Assembly (NCBI GenBank): GCA_947624745.1
Contig: CANQLR010000005.1
Location: 27,802-91,801, forward strand
From: an uncultured Clostridia bacterium
GTDB taxonomy: Bacteria > Bacillota > Clostridia > Oscillospirales > Ruminococcaceae
Length of the DNA: 64,000 nt
Direction: 5' to 3'
The notes beneath the pieces are model-generated. The model was not told the DNA's origin. It did no database searches and worked only from the letters and a program-made list of their open reading frames with translations. A program made the position numbers and the translations under genes. Below, piece after piece: positions 20,464 through 30,557 of the stretch; positions within the stretch are counted from its first letter, which is position 1, and every line of letters begins with the position of its first letter.

Positions 20464-23400
20464 TTAGTACTCACTCGATTGCAATATAACACTGCCTGAA
20501 ACTGATTTTACAGTCATCTTGAAATCATTGCTGATAGATGCTCCGTTTTCATCAACTAAAAGATATACTTTATAACCATTAAATAAATCTTTATTTGTTA
20601 CATTAAGCGCTTCTTTAATTTGAGGTGTGAATTCAGCGTTCCCTCTTTTAACGGTAATTCTAATATCATCAATTGACATATCCGGAGATAATATGACACC
20701 TAAGTCCCTCATCTCACCCGTTGATTCTCCGATAAATCTGCCATCACCCATTCTTGCCACTGCAGTATAGTATCCTGAACCCTCGGACTTATAAATAACT
20801 GTACCCACTTTAGCGCGAATTTCTTTTGGAGCATATACAGAAGCATCAGGAACGCCGTTTCCTTCTTTGGCAAAATAAATCAATTTTGAACCGTATCCGA
20901 TTTCAATATTGAAGTTTGTTGGCTTCGCTCCTATACTTTCGTCGAATATTATATCATCCATCAAGAACAACGTATAGCCCTCAAAATCCTCCTTATTCGT
21001 TACATCATCCCATTGGGTTAGCTTATATGGAGTATAATCATAGTATGCCACAATGTAGTCCAAGTCATATGCTAATCTTGAGGTTTCTACCACTATTCCT
21101 AATTTATTAGCAAACTCCCATGTAGATACGCTTGGAACAATAACAGCACCGTTGCTAAGCATTGCTCTTGCATAGAAGCCACTTCCGTTTGGTGAATTCG
21201 TATTAACATAAAACGCACCAACAATAGGGGGGATTCTGTCGTCTACATATGCTTTAGGGATTATTGCATTAAAGTTATCCTCGCGATTTGTGAGTAGAAG
21301 TCTGCCTTCTTTTTCTCCTTCAGGGGTGTAGAAAATTTCAATCTTATTAACATTTTCAGGCTCTATGTCCGTTATCTTCCAGAATGAAAACCTTTGAGAA
21401 GGATCAGTATAGTTACCATGTCCGGGATACGTTGTATCCTGTAAGTGATCAATGACGTTATAATCGCTGTCACGTGGATAGAACAAATATCCTTGCCCTT
21501 GAACTAAATAGGCATCCTTCATTAACTCGAATGAAGTCCAAGTGATGCCATTAACTTCTATCCTAAGCCCATAGTCAGCTGGGCTCATAATCTTTCCAGA
21601 AGAATTTTCTGCCTTAAGCACAAAAACTCCAACCGGTTTTTCGGGACTTAATTGGTCTGGACTAATCGGTGTTCCGCCACTTTTATACTCAGACGAGTAA
21701 ACCTTGCCAAATTTATTATAAACCATAAGACCATCAAAAGCATTAGTATCCCACGAATAATTATAGTAGAAATTAAACACACCAGCCAACGGCCCGTTCG
21801 ACAAATATCCGCCGGAAGTATCAGCCTCAATAGGCATAGGCCCATAGTGAACATAAATGTCATTTCCTGACAATTCGCCTGCAACTTTATCTAATACTAC
21901 AGCAGTTAAATCGTATTTATTTGTCTCGTCTTTTTTAACATCATTAGTATAAGAAATCTGGCCATAATGGCTTTTCTTTTCGGCCATCAATGTCGTTTGT
22001 CCCGCCTTAGCGTTATAAAGATGAAGTCCTTTTCCTACTTTGACGTAGTCTTCGCTGATAGAACAGTAACCATCATCGCTTGCATAATAATTAGTACTAT
22101 CCCCTGCATTCGCAACCGGGTATCCTGCCGTCTGTCCGGCAAAAATAACGTAACAATTTGTCACTGAGTTCGCCTTGCCTGCAATTCCTCCGAGCTTCAT
22201 AGAAGATTTAGGACTGTCAATACCGTGCACGAGCGCGTAGCAGTTTGAAACCGTCGCGCCCTCGCCGTTACCGACAATGCCGCCCGCAGTCGGGTCGCCG
22301 CCGCCGATCTTCCCGAACTGAATATTCGCCTCGCAACCCGTGACCGTGATTGTCTCCGTGCTTGCGCCGACAATACCGCCCGCGGTATCGCCCGTGATAA
22401 TATATCCCGCGACGACGCAGTTTTCGACCGTGCTACCGTTAGCCGTGCCGACTATGCCGCCCACGACCGACGGATTTGCAGGATTCTCACCCTCGACCGC
22501 AAACGGGATAAAACCTCCTGCCGTGTCCGCCGGGTGGAACAAAACGATGTTTTTAAGCGTTGCGTTTTCGGTCACGCCGAAAAGACCCGCTGCGCCGCTT
22601 CCGGGAGCGACCTGCGCGTCGATTATCCTGTAGCTTCCGCCGTTGTAGGTGCCCTTGAACGGGCTCTCATCGGTACCGATAGGCTCAATTGTTCCCGGCA
22701 GAATATCGTGCTCCTGCTCATAATAGAAATTCTCAGTTTTAAGGAAGAATTTTATGTTTTTGAGATGTTGCGCCGTTCTAATAGCAAAAGGCGTTTCATT
22801 TTTTCCGAAGCTTGTGCTGTCCCCGTCGGCAATGCCGTAAAAACATGGCGCAAAAGCAAAGGTTTTTCCGTTCAAAGTCACCTTTATATTGCCAGATGCT
22901 TTTTCATCGTCTCCGATGGTCTTGCAGATTTCGTAATTTAATTTTTCTTTGGTGGAGTTTAGGTGCAGTTTTTCGCCATTCAACGCGGTTATCAATGATT
23001 CGACGATTTCATCTTTTTCGGTGCTATCAACTTCGCCCAAAATATCTGAAAGAGTGGTTTCCGATGACAATGGATCCCAAACTGCTCTCGAGCGTTTGGA
23101 ATATTCCGCTTTGGTTACATCTCCGCCTATGCTGAACAGGCCGTATCCGCTCTCGGCAATGGCAATGCCATCCTGCTCGTCGCAGAGGTCATAATATTCG
23201 TCGCCGTTGCAGAGAATGTGGAAATTGTACTCGGAACCGTGCTTCTCCCAGTAGAAGAACCCTGTAACGCTGTCGCTGCTCGGCCAGTCGCCGCGCAGGG
23301 TAACGCCCGCGGGGACGGGGTATTTAAGGCTCGAGCCGACGCGGTTATCATAGCGCTTGCCGACGTTGTTCAGGGTATCGACCTTGGCCTCGTCAGCATT

Positions 23401-25443
23401 CTTGACATTTTCAGGCAATTCGGGGCTTGAGATTTCCTTGCCGTCATTGTCATATGCCTTGCCGAGGGTGAAAACATTTTCGCCCTCTGCTTTGACGTCA
23501 TCATCGGTCTTAGTGGTATCATCGGGGCATATCGGGTTTGCGTTTTGACCCTTTACAGAGCAGGAAGTAAACACGGTTCCCTTTAAAATTGCGCCGGCCT
23601 CGCCGTCGCCGTCGTCTAAGGTTCCTTCAATATGTCCTATTAGCCCTCCGGCATATTCTGTTCCGCTGATATTATCCTTAAGCTTAATTTCTCCTTGCTC
23701 CGTTGGCGTCTTTTGATAAGTTCCATCAAACTTGCCTTCATAGGTATGACCCAATACGGCGCAATCTGAAATAACGTTTCCTCCGCCTATGCCGACTAAG
23801 CCGCCGGCGGTTCCGGCTGAGACTTTCACAGCGGCAATACAATTCTCAAAGTTTACTTTGGCTGCAGAGCCGACAAGCCCACCGGCTGAAAAATTGCCAG
23901 AAATCGTATAATTGGTGTAAGGATCTTTGGCAGGGTCGTCCCAATTATCGCCATCGCCTGCTTCAATATAAACAGCACAATTCTTAAAGGAACCAAAGTC
24001 ATCACCCAAGCCAAAAGCGGAACCCGCTATAGCGCCACTGAAATAACCTGTAACTTTTGGGTTCACAACAATGAGATTTTCAACTGTTGCATTAGTAAGC
24101 GAGTCAAAAATTCCGCCGGTTTCGGTATTCAGATACCGAATTTGCACGCCGGGCTTGGCGCTTATGCTTGTAGCATTCGTTGTGACTGCCACAAAGGCTT
24201 TGTTATAGCCGTAGACATCGCCCCAGCGCTCGTAATCGCCGGAAGTGCCTGTCGTCTTTTTGAAGTCAATGGTCTTATCAATGGAAACGGAGGTCACTTG
24301 GGGAGCATTTGTCAGATTCTGTAAATGCCTGCCGTACTCAATACTTGCTTCAAGATATTCGCCGTTATCAACATACTCAAATTTGTCATTTATCCTCTTC
24401 GAGCCGTTCGCAAACAGGCTGTTGAACGTGACCTCAACGGTCTGGTCGAGGTTCACGCCGTTTTTGTCATAGAAGCTCACCTTTGCGGTGACGTTCGCGC
24501 CGGGGGTCAAATCGGGAGCCCATTCGGCAAAAGAACCTTCATACGTTTGACCGGACAAGTTGCCTATTGGGTCTGTATTCGCACCTGTTTCAAGCGAATC
24601 AAGAATAAAAGTGGCAAAACCTATTTCTTTAGCATTGAAAGATTTAAGGTAACACTCGTTCTTCGTGATGATATCTTGGTGGCCTTCGTCGTCAAAAAGG
24701 ACTATTTTTAAGTAGAAATCCTTTTTTGGATCAAGCCCTGAAGGCGCCGAAACAGTCAGCACCAGCTTTTCCTTATTTATGACCTCCACCTGCGGGGTGG
24801 GGAGGGTCACGGCCTGCTCCTTTTCCTGAATTTTAACGTTCACGAGCCCGTAGAAGCCCACGAGCTTATCATGCTTTCCGCCATTGCCGGCGGCAGCGTC
24901 CTTAAAGACGTCCTTGTCGGGGTCAGTGCCGTCATACTGATAATCCGGTTCGGCAGATTCGTCGAACGCAGTCTCATTAGAGTAAAAAACACCGTAAACA
25001 TCACCTGTTTCGGCATTGTATTCGATAACATAATTATTCTCGGCGAGCTCGCTTTCGATAGCTCCCGTGTTGGTGAGGCCTGCAGCGCCCGCCGGGGCTA
25101 CGCCCTTTGTGACGATAGCGTATTTTAGATTTGGTAAAATATTATCGAGCTCTTTTTGGGTAAACGCCGAGTCGGTACTGCTATATCTTTCGGGAATCTT
25201 CGTGATTTCTCCCGAGCCGGTTGTTATATCCCCGCCCTTTGCTATCATCGAGCTGAACTCATGCTGCGCCGCCATATAGATAGCCCGCGCCGAGTCGTCA
25301 AGCTCGCGCAGGCGGATCGATTTTGCATAGCTCGCCACGCTCGGCACCGCGACAGCGGCAACGACCGTCAAAAGCGCTATGACTATCATAAGCTCGGCCA
25401 GCGTAAAGCCGACTTTTTCCTTTAATTTCGCTAACGGCTTCAT
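20464..25443 (-). CDS. Giant prepilin-like protein (1659 aa) with GLUG-type repeats, putative pilus-borne adhesin
   Basis: KEKVGFTLAELMIVIALLTVVAAVAVPSVASYAKSIRLRELDDSARAIYMAAQHE; GGLVGSA, GGIVGTANGSTVENC, GGIVGNGEGATVSNCYAL repeats. Confidence 0.8.
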   Translation of the reverse strand: MKPLAKLKEKVGFTLAELMIVIALLTVVAAVAVPSVASYAKSIRLRELDDSARAIYMAAQHEFSSMIAKGGDITTGSGEITKIPERYSSTDSAFTQKELDNILPNLKYAIVTKGVAPAGAAGLTNTGAIESELAENNYVIEYNAETGDVYGVFYSNETAFDESAEPDYQYDGTDPDKDVFKDAAAGNGGKHDKLVGFYGLVNVKIQEKEQAVTLPTPQVEVINKEKLVLTVSAPSGLDPKKDFYLKIVLFDDEGHQDIITKNECYLKSFNAKEIGFATFILDSLETGANTDPIGNLSGQTYEGSFAEWAPDLTPGANVTAKVSFYDKNGVNLDQTVEVTFNSLFANGSKRINDKFEYVDNGEYLEASIEYGRHLQNLTNAPQVTSVSIDKTIDFKKTTGTSGDYERWGDVYGYNKAFVAVTTNATSISAKPGVQIRYLNTETGGIFDSLTNATVENLIVVNPKVTGYFSGAIAGSAFGLGDDFGSFKNCAVYIEAGDGDNWDDPAKDPYTNYTISGNFSAGGLVGSAAKVNFENCIAAVKVSAGTAGGLVGIGGGNVISDCAVLGHTYEGKFDGTYQKTPTEQGEIKLKDNISGTEYAGGLIGHIEGTLDDGDGEAGAILKGTVFTSCSVKGQNANPICPDDTTKTDDDVKAEGENVFTLGKAYDNDGKEISSPELPENVKNADEAKVDTLNNVGKRYDNRVGSSLKYPVPAGVTLRGDWPSSDSVTGFFYWEKHGSEYNFHILCNGDEYYDLCDEQDGIAIAESGYGLFSIGGDVTKAEYSKRSRAVWDPLSSETTLSDILGEVDSTEKDEIVESLITALNGEKLHLNSTKEKLNYEICKTIGDDEKASGNIKVTLNGKTFAFAPCFYGIADGDSTSFGKNETPFAIRTAQHLKNIKFFLKTENFYYEQEHDILPGTIEPIGTDESPFKGTYNGGSYRIIDAQVAPGSGAAGLFGVTENATLKNIVLFHPADTAGGFIPFAVEGENPANPSVVGGIVGTANGSTVENCVVAGYIITGDTAGGIVGASTETITVTGCEANIQFGKIGGGDPTAGGIVGNGEGATVSNCYALVHGIDSPKSSMKLGGIAGKANSVTNCYVIFAGQTAGYPVANAGDSTNYYASDDGYCSISEDYVKVGKGLHLYNAKAGQTTLMAEKKSHYGQISYTNDVKKDETNKYDLTAVVLDKVAGELSGNDIYVHYGPMPIEADTSGGYLSNGPLAGVFNFYYNYSWDTNAFDGLMVYNKFGKVYSSEYKSGGTPISPDQLSPEKPVGVFVLKAENSSGKIMSPADYGLRIEVNGITWTSFELMKDAYLVQGQGYLFYPRDSDYNVIDHLQDTTYPGHGNYTDPSQRFSFWKITDIEPENVNKIEIFYTPEGEKEGRLLLTNREDNFNAIIPKAYVDDRIPPIVGAFYVNTNSPNGSGFYARAMLSNGAVIVPSVSTWEFANKLGIVVETSRLAYDLDYIVAYYDYTPYKLTQWDDVTNKEDFEGYTLFLMDDIIFDESIGAKPTNFNIEIGYGSKLIYFAKEGNGVPDASVYAPKEIRAKVGTVIYKSEGSGYYTAVARMGDGRFIGESTGEMRDLGVILSPDMSIDDIRITVKRGNAEFTPQIKEALNVTNKDLFNGYKVYLLVDENGASISNDFKMTVKSVSGSVILQSSEY

Positions 25444-25484
25444 ACAAATACCCCTTTTTGTACTTAAACTCCGAAATTATCCCG

Positions 25485-26039
25485 CTACTCCCCCGCTGTT
25501 ACAAGCTCGTAGAAGATGATGTTTCCCGAGAGCCGTATCGAGTTGTTCTCAAGGTCGCCCTCGGTGGGGGAAACGGTTATGTTCTGCAAAAGGCATCTGA
25601 ACCCGGTGCCGGTAAGCTTCGAGATAAAGTCCTTTGCCGCGTTGAAGTCCGGCACGGTGGTGGTAAAGCTCACCGTCCTCTGGGCGATGTTCCCGTCTAT
25701 TTTCACCTTGTCGAACCGAAGGTCGGGGGCCAAGCCCTCGAAGATGCTCTGATAGTCGTAAAAGAGCTGGCTTCGGTTGTCATAGGCGGGCATGACGGTT
25801 ATCTTGTCGAACGGCATCGCGAAAATGTCGTTCAGCTCGTTTTTCATGTTGACGTAGACCTGCCCCTTGGCGATGGCAAGGTTTGTCTGATCCTCGACCA
25901 TGAGCTTTTCCGACTCGATCTCCTCGAGGCGGGTGGTCACGGGATAGTGGATCACCAGGAAGTAGAACCCGGCGATCAGAAAGAGGACCAATATAAGAAG
26001 GATAATCTTTTCACGCTTGGTGAAGCTGCGCATCAGCAT
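25485..26039 (-). CDS. pilO: PilO-like pilus inner-membrane protein
   Basis: N-terminal TM then coiled coil; position after PilM/PilN-like genes. Confidence 0.6.
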   Translation of the reverse strand: MLMRSFTKREKIILLILVLFLIAGFYFLVIHYPVTTRLEEIESEKLMVEDQTNLAIAKGQVYVNMKNELNDIFAMPFDKITVMPAYDNRSQLFYDYQSIFEGLAPDLRFDKVKIDGNIAQRTVSFTTTVPDFNAAKDFISKLTGTGFRCLLQNITVSPTEGDLENNSIRLSGNIIFYELVTAGE

Positions 26040-26040
26040 A

Positions 26041-26853
26041 TTATTCCACGCCTCCGTTCTCGGTCACGCCGTCATCGGCGGCAGGTGCGTCCGTCTGCTC
26101 CGTCCCCGCTTCGGGAGCCGTTTCGAGCTCTCCCTCGGGAGCGGTTTCCGGCGCTGTCGGCTCGGGCGCCGGCGCAGGCTCATCTGCGGGCTCCGGAGGG
26201 GTATCCTCCGGCCTGCTGCCCTCCTCGATTATGGCGTCGGGGTCGAACTCCAGCTGATCCGGCGAATAGGAAGCCGAGGCGTCCGCAAGCCGAATGCTAA
26301 TTGTCGCGGTAACGGTCGAACGGTCGCTGTTCTCGCGGTCGGTGTTGTCGACGTAGGACGAGATCTCGACCGACTCGACGAGCGGCTCGTCGTTTGAAAG
26401 CATACCGTTTATGTAGGTGAGCGTCGCCATGTCTATCCCCGCGATGACCATGTTAAGGTCGCGGCCGTTGATGGTGAGGCTCTGTATCGAGCAGATCGGG
26501 AAAAGCCTGTTTTCGAGCATTTCAAGCACCTCTACCCTGTCGGGGATCGTCTTGTCGAAGCTCGAATAGCTGTAGCGGTTGTATTCCTGCTGGACCTCGT
26601 CATAGTCGGTGAAGGCGTTTTGGATAAGGCTTAAATTCGACTTCATCTCGGCGAGCTCGGCCTCCTCGCGGTTCACCTTTTCAAGACGCGCAACGACGGC
26701 ATACCTCGAAAACAGGTACGCGCCGCCAATTATCAGAATAAGTATCGGAATGAGCCGCGACGGGCTCGCAAGAGTTTTCTCCTTGATAAGCAGGTTAAGG
26801 GTCTGTTTGGTCGGGAGCTTTACCTGCTTTTTCTGAACCTTTTTTTCGCTCAT
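26041..26853 (-). CDS. pilN: PilN-like protein with acidic Pro/Ala/Glu-rich C-terminus
   Basis: Single N-terminal TM, gene order, EPADEPAPAPEPTAPETAPEGELETAPEAG tail. Confidence 0.6.
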   Translation of the reverse strand: MSEKKVQKKQVKLPTKQTLNLLIKEKTLASPSRLIPILILIIGGAYLFSRYAVVARLEKVNREEAELAEMKSNLSLIQNAFTDYDEVQQEYNRYSYSSFDKTIPDRVEVLEMLENRLFPICSIQSLTINGRDLNMVIAGIDMATLTYINGMLSNDEPLVESVEISSYVDNTDRENSDRSTVTATISIRLADASASYSPDQLEFDPDAIIEEGSRPEDTPPEPADEPAPAPEPTAPETAPEGELETAPEAGTEQTDAPAADDGVTENGGVE

Positions 26854-26863
26854 CTTGCCCTCC

Positions 26864-27844
26864 TCACTGCTTTGCCGCGCCGACAGCGCCGAGGGCGGCC
26901 TCTAACTCCTCCGAGGCGGAACCGATTATCTCGGAGCAGTCGAGCACGGGTATCGACAGCGTTTCGCTCAAAACGTCGCGAAGCGCCATTATTTCCGCGC
27001 CGCCGCCGAGCAGGTGAATATGCTCGAGCTCTACGTCGGGGTTGTTGTATCTGAAGAAGTAAACCGCGCGCTGGACCTCGTTTGCGAGGTTGGAGTATAT
27101 CTCGCGGCAGGCGTCGAGCTCCTGGCAGCCCTCGTGGTTGGCCTCGCGGTAGGAGGCCGCGACAAACGGGTCGACGTGCATGGCGTCGGCGATTATATCG
27201 TCAAGGCTCGACATACCGTATTCTATGATATGCGTGCTCTCGTACTTTCGGCCGTGATACATATAAAGCCGGACCGCGCCGTGGCCTATGTCCATAAGGC
27301 AGTGGGCGTGATCTATATCCTTCGGTATCAAGTTCGTGAAGGCCATCTCTATCGGTATCGCGACGGCGAGCTTTATCCCCGCGCGGCGGAACATGTCCTT
27401 ATAGTCCGCAACGGTCGACTTCAGGCACGCCGCGGCCATCAGGTCGAGCTCTACCGGCTCGTTTTCATGCCCCTCCTCGGTCGAGTTTACCGTCCCGAGG
27501 ACGGCGTAGTCGTAAAAATACGCGTCCTTTTCGGTGGTGATGAAATCCCGGAACTCATAGGGCAGGTTCACCTTAAGCTGCTCGGCGGTCATCAGGGGGG
27601 ACTGTATCCTCCTTGAAAAGACGAGGCCGGTCGGCAGGACAACCCCCGCGGTATCGAAATGCAGCTTTTTCTTGCGGCAGGTCTTTTTTATAAAGTCGGC
27701 CAGAGCCTCATAGGACACTATGCGACCCTCGCGGACCGCGCCCTCGGGCAGGGTCTCGCTGACGACCTTTTTGACGCCCTTTTTGGTGCAGACGGCAATG
27801 TGCAGGGCGTGAGAGCCTATCTCGAACCCGGCTGTTTTTGCCAT
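26864..27844 (-). CDS. pilM: PilM-like actin-fold pilus protein
   Basis: FEIGSHALHIAVCTKKG; CLMDIGHGAVRLYMY; HLLGGGAEI; position next to PilN/PilO. Confidence 0.8.
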   Translation of the reverse strand: MAKTAGFEIGSHALHIAVCTKKGVKKVVSETLPEGAVREGRIVSYEALADFIKKTCRKKKLHFDTAGVVLPTGLVFSRRIQSPLMTAEQLKVNLPYEFRDFITTEKDAYFYDYAVLGTVNSTEEGHENEPVELDLMAAACLKSTVADYKDMFRRAGIKLAVAIPIEMAFTNLIPKDIDHAHCLMDIGHGAVRLYMYHGRKYESTHIIEYGMSSLDDIIADAMHVDPFVAASYREANHEGCQELDACREIYSNLANEVQRAVYFFRYNNPDVELEHIHLLGGGAEIMALRDVLSETLSIPVLDCSEIIGSASEELEAALGAVGAAKQ

Positions 27845-27857
27845 GTTGACCGCCTCC

Positions 27858-28661
27858 TTAATGAATGTGCTCGCCTAAGCCGAAGAGCGACGTATACCAC
27901 CGGATAATCGGCTCGGCGGCAAACGCACATATATACGCCGAAAGGACAAGCGCCGGAATGAACGGGAACGCCTTCTGCATACCCGCCCTGAACGCAAGCG
28001 CGAGCAGAAGCCCCGTCACGCAGCTTAAAATTATCAGTAAAAGCATGGCCTTCCAGCCGAAATAAAGCCCTAAGACAAATATCAGCTTGATGTCGGCCCC
28101 GCCGATGGATTCCTTCTTATATACCTTATCCGCAACGAGCGAGACAAGAAGTATCGCCCCGGCATAGATTACCCCCGCGAAAAGCCCCGATTTCAGCCTT
28201 TCGAGCGGACCGTGAGCCCACAAAAACGCGAGCCAGTTTATTATCGCAAGAATGTGAAGCGTGTCCGGGACCTCGAAGGTCGCATAGTCCCATATCGCCT
28301 CGGCGGCAAGGATAGTAAACAAAATTACATATTCCGCGAGCTCGGCCGAAAGCCCGAAGCCCCAAAGCAGCCCCGCATACATCAGGCCGAAAAGCACCTC
28401 GACTATAAGATACCGCGGGGAGATCCTTTGCTTGCAGCTTTTGCATTTTCCCTTGAGGAAAATATAGCTTAAAACCGGGACAAGCTCATACCAGCTCAGC
28501 TTATGCCCGCAGTTTGGGCAGCAGGAGCGCCCGAAAACCGGCTTTTTCTCGGTCAGGCGAATCTGCATACAGTTAATAAAGCTTGCCATAACGGCGCCGA
28601 GGACAAACGCGCAGGCCGTCATCGCGGCGGCGAACGCAGGGGAAAAATACATAATGCTCAT
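27858..28661 (-). CDS. pilD: Type IV prepilin peptidase
   Basis: MASFINCMQIRL...CPNCGHKLSWYELVPVLSYIFLKGKCKSCKQRISPRYLIVEV; GGADIKLI; start set internally. Confidence 0.92.
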   Translation of the reverse strand: MSIMYFSPAFAAAMTACAFVLGAVMASFINCMQIRLTEKKPVFGRSCCPNCGHKLSWYELVPVLSYIFLKGKCKSCKQRISPRYLIVEVLFGLMYAGLLWGFGLSAELAEYVILFTILAAEAIWDYATFEVPDTLHILAIINWLAFLWAHGPLERLKSGLFAGVIYAGAILLVSLVADKVYKKESIGGADIKLIFVLGLYFGWKAMLLLIILSCVTGLLLALAFRAGMQKAFPFIPALVLSAYICAFAAEPIIRWYTSLFGLGEHIH

Positions 28662-28754
28662 AATATTATTATACTCCGATGAGTGAGTTTTGTCAATATC
28701 CCGGGCGAAAAACATAAAACAAGGCTCGGGCGAGCGCTGTTTTATGCCTTTCGC

Positions 28755-28806
28755 GCGCTCCGCCCTGCGGCCGCAACCCATGGCCGCAGGAGGTTGCGCA
28801 GAGCGC
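28755..28806. repeat. Palindromic/pseudoknot-capable intergenic element
   Basis: CCTGCGGCC (28764-28772)/GGCCGCAGG (28782-28790); loop GCAACC (28773-28778) complementary to GGTTGC (28792-28797); outer GCGCTC/GAGCGC. Confidence 0.4.
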
Positions 28807-28887
28807 ACGCTTAGAGGTTAGAGGGTCAGAGGGTTAGAAGATAGAGGCGGGACCCTCGGCCCTTTTGGCTTAAGTATTGCTATGCGA

Positions 28888-29310
28888 TTATGAAATATCA
28901 GCCAAAGACCATTTGCAGGTTGATTCAAGCTTTACGCCGTCATCATTGACAATGAGCTTAAGAGGACCAGAACATTTTGTGCAGTTTGCCTTTGTGATAG
29001 GAGTAGCACCAGCCAGCTTATAAGAGTCGCCAGTGCACACGCTGCATTCAGTTATGCCCAAGTTCTTGTTAGCGTCCTGACCGAAGGTCAGAGTTACATC
29101 ACCAGAGCCGCCCTCAACATTGGCATGATAGAGGAGGAAGTGAGCTTCTGCAAGAGATTCAGCAGAACGAAGGGTGGACATATCGACTGCATGACGAGCC
29201 TTCTCAAGCTGTGCCGAGAAAACAGGAATGGCAATAGCAATCAGAATAGCCATGATTGCGATAACAATCAGAAGTTCCGCAAGGGTAAAGCCCTTTTTGT
29301 TGTTTTTCAT
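28888..29310 (-). CDS. Type IV pilin (Cys-rich C-terminal domain)
   Basis: MKNNKKGFTLAELLIVIAIMAILIAIAIPVFSAQLEKAR; two CxxC pairs. Confidence 0.92.
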   Translation of the reverse strand: MKNNKKGFTLAELLIVIAIMAILIAIAIPVFSAQLEKARHAVDMSTLRSAESLAEAHFLLYHANVEGGSGDVTLTFGQDANKNLGITECSVCTGDSYKLAGATPITKANCTKCSGPLKLIVNDDGVKLESTCKWSLADIS

Positions 29311-29424
29311 GAGTAAAATCGTCCTTTCTTAAAGAAATTTAATTTTACTCGACCGTATAAGCTATACTATCTGATTGTTCGCAATTAGTTGTTAGTGATT
29401 AGTTGTTAGTAGTTAGTAGACTAA

Positions 29425-29862
29425 TCACGGAGTGGGCGCAGTGTAGAGTGAACCACCCGTCCAGTTGTCGTGAGCCTCTCCGTCTTTAATAAGGACGTAA
29501 AGCACACCTATAGTCTTGTAGTTCTTGGTGCACGAACCGCCTTGGCACTGAGGTTCAACTGTAGAAACCTGCGTAGGTAACTTATCTTTTTCAGAAGCGA
29601 GAACCTTAAGGTTGTGATCAGTGTCTTCAGTAAAGCTGTAATACCAAGTGCCACCTTCCTTAGAGTGTTCAAGAAGATAATCAGCTTCTGCCAAAGACCT
29701 TGCAGAACGTGCAGTGCCCTCGTCAACAGCGTCACGAGCTTTCTCCAACTGTGCCGAGAAAACAGGAATTGCGATAGCGATCAAGATAGCCATAATAGCT
29801 ATTACGATCAGGAGTTCAGCAAGTGTGAACCCCCCCCGTTTGTTTAATTTTGACATTTTCAT
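29425..29862 (-). CDS. Type IV pilin, paralogue of the downstream pilin
   Basis: NKRGGFTLAELLIVIAIMAILIAIAIPVFSAQLEKARDAVDEGTARSARSLAEADYLLEH. Confidence 0.92.
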   Translation of the reverse strand: MKMSKLNKRGGFTLAELLIVIAIMAILIAIAIPVFSAQLEKARDAVDEGTARSARSLAEADYLLEHSKEGGTWYYSFTEDTDHNLKVLASEKDKLPTQVSTVEPQCQGGSCTKNYKTIGVLYVLIKDGEAHDNWTGGSLYTAPTP

Positions 29863-29931
29863 GTCCTCCTTTGGGGAAAGTAAATTTATTTTTTATAGAA
29901 CGCCCTCGGGTTGCGAAGAACGTTTATAAAC

Positions 29932-30387
29932 TTAATATTTTGCCGCGAGGCGGGTCTTCCACGAGTTATATAAAATATCTCCGCCCGGCCCCACGACCAC
30001 GATAAGCGGCCGCTCGCCGATCTTGCGCGATCTCGCCCTCGCCTCGAGGCCGCTGCCCTGCGCCCCGCCGTCCGAATACTTGTCGGCGATAGGAAAGTCT
30101 ATCTCGTCAAAGCTTTTCGCGGTATAAGGCGCATGCCGAAGTATCTCGCATACCTCGGTGTTCCCGGTGAACATATACATCACCGTTTCGCCCCTCTCCC
30201 AGTGCCCGAGCATATATTCGGTCTGGGCCTGGGTCTCGGCGTTGATGGCCTCGAGCCGGTCCATCGCCTTGCGCTCCTCCTCGACGAAATGAAGCGCCAC
30301 GGGTATAGCGATCGCGACAGTTATGGCGATCATTATGAGAACGGCGCAAAGCTCGAATTTTGTAAAGCCTTTTTTGTTTTTAAGCAT
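29932..30387 (-). CDS. Divergent prepilin-like protein
   Basis: MLKNKKGFTKFELCAVLIMIAITVAIAIPVALHFVEEERKAMDR. Confidence 0.8.
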   Translation of the reverse strand: MLKNKKGFTKFELCAVLIMIAITVAIAIPVALHFVEEERKAMDRLEAINAETQAQTEYMLGHWERGETVMYMFTGNTEVCEILRHAPYTAKSFDEIDFPIADKYSDGGAQGSGLEARARSRKIGERPLIVVVGPGGDILYNSWKTRLAAKY

Positions 30388-30557
30388 ATTTTTGTTTTGC
30401 CCCCCTGATCCGCGCTTTTTGCCGCGTCACCAAATTTCCCCGTTTGAGTGAAAGTGTAACATAAATTTTTTCGGTCAAAAAATTTTTTTGTGAATAAAAT
30501 GTTTGTTATCTCTCGCGGAAAAAGCGCGGACCGCGGGGGCAAAGCCCTCCTTAAATA

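Noticed and set aside
29390-29425. Short TTAGTTGTTAGTGATTAGTTGTTAGTAGTTAGTAG repeat
   Set aside because: Simple low-complexity intergenic repeat, too short to support a feature claim
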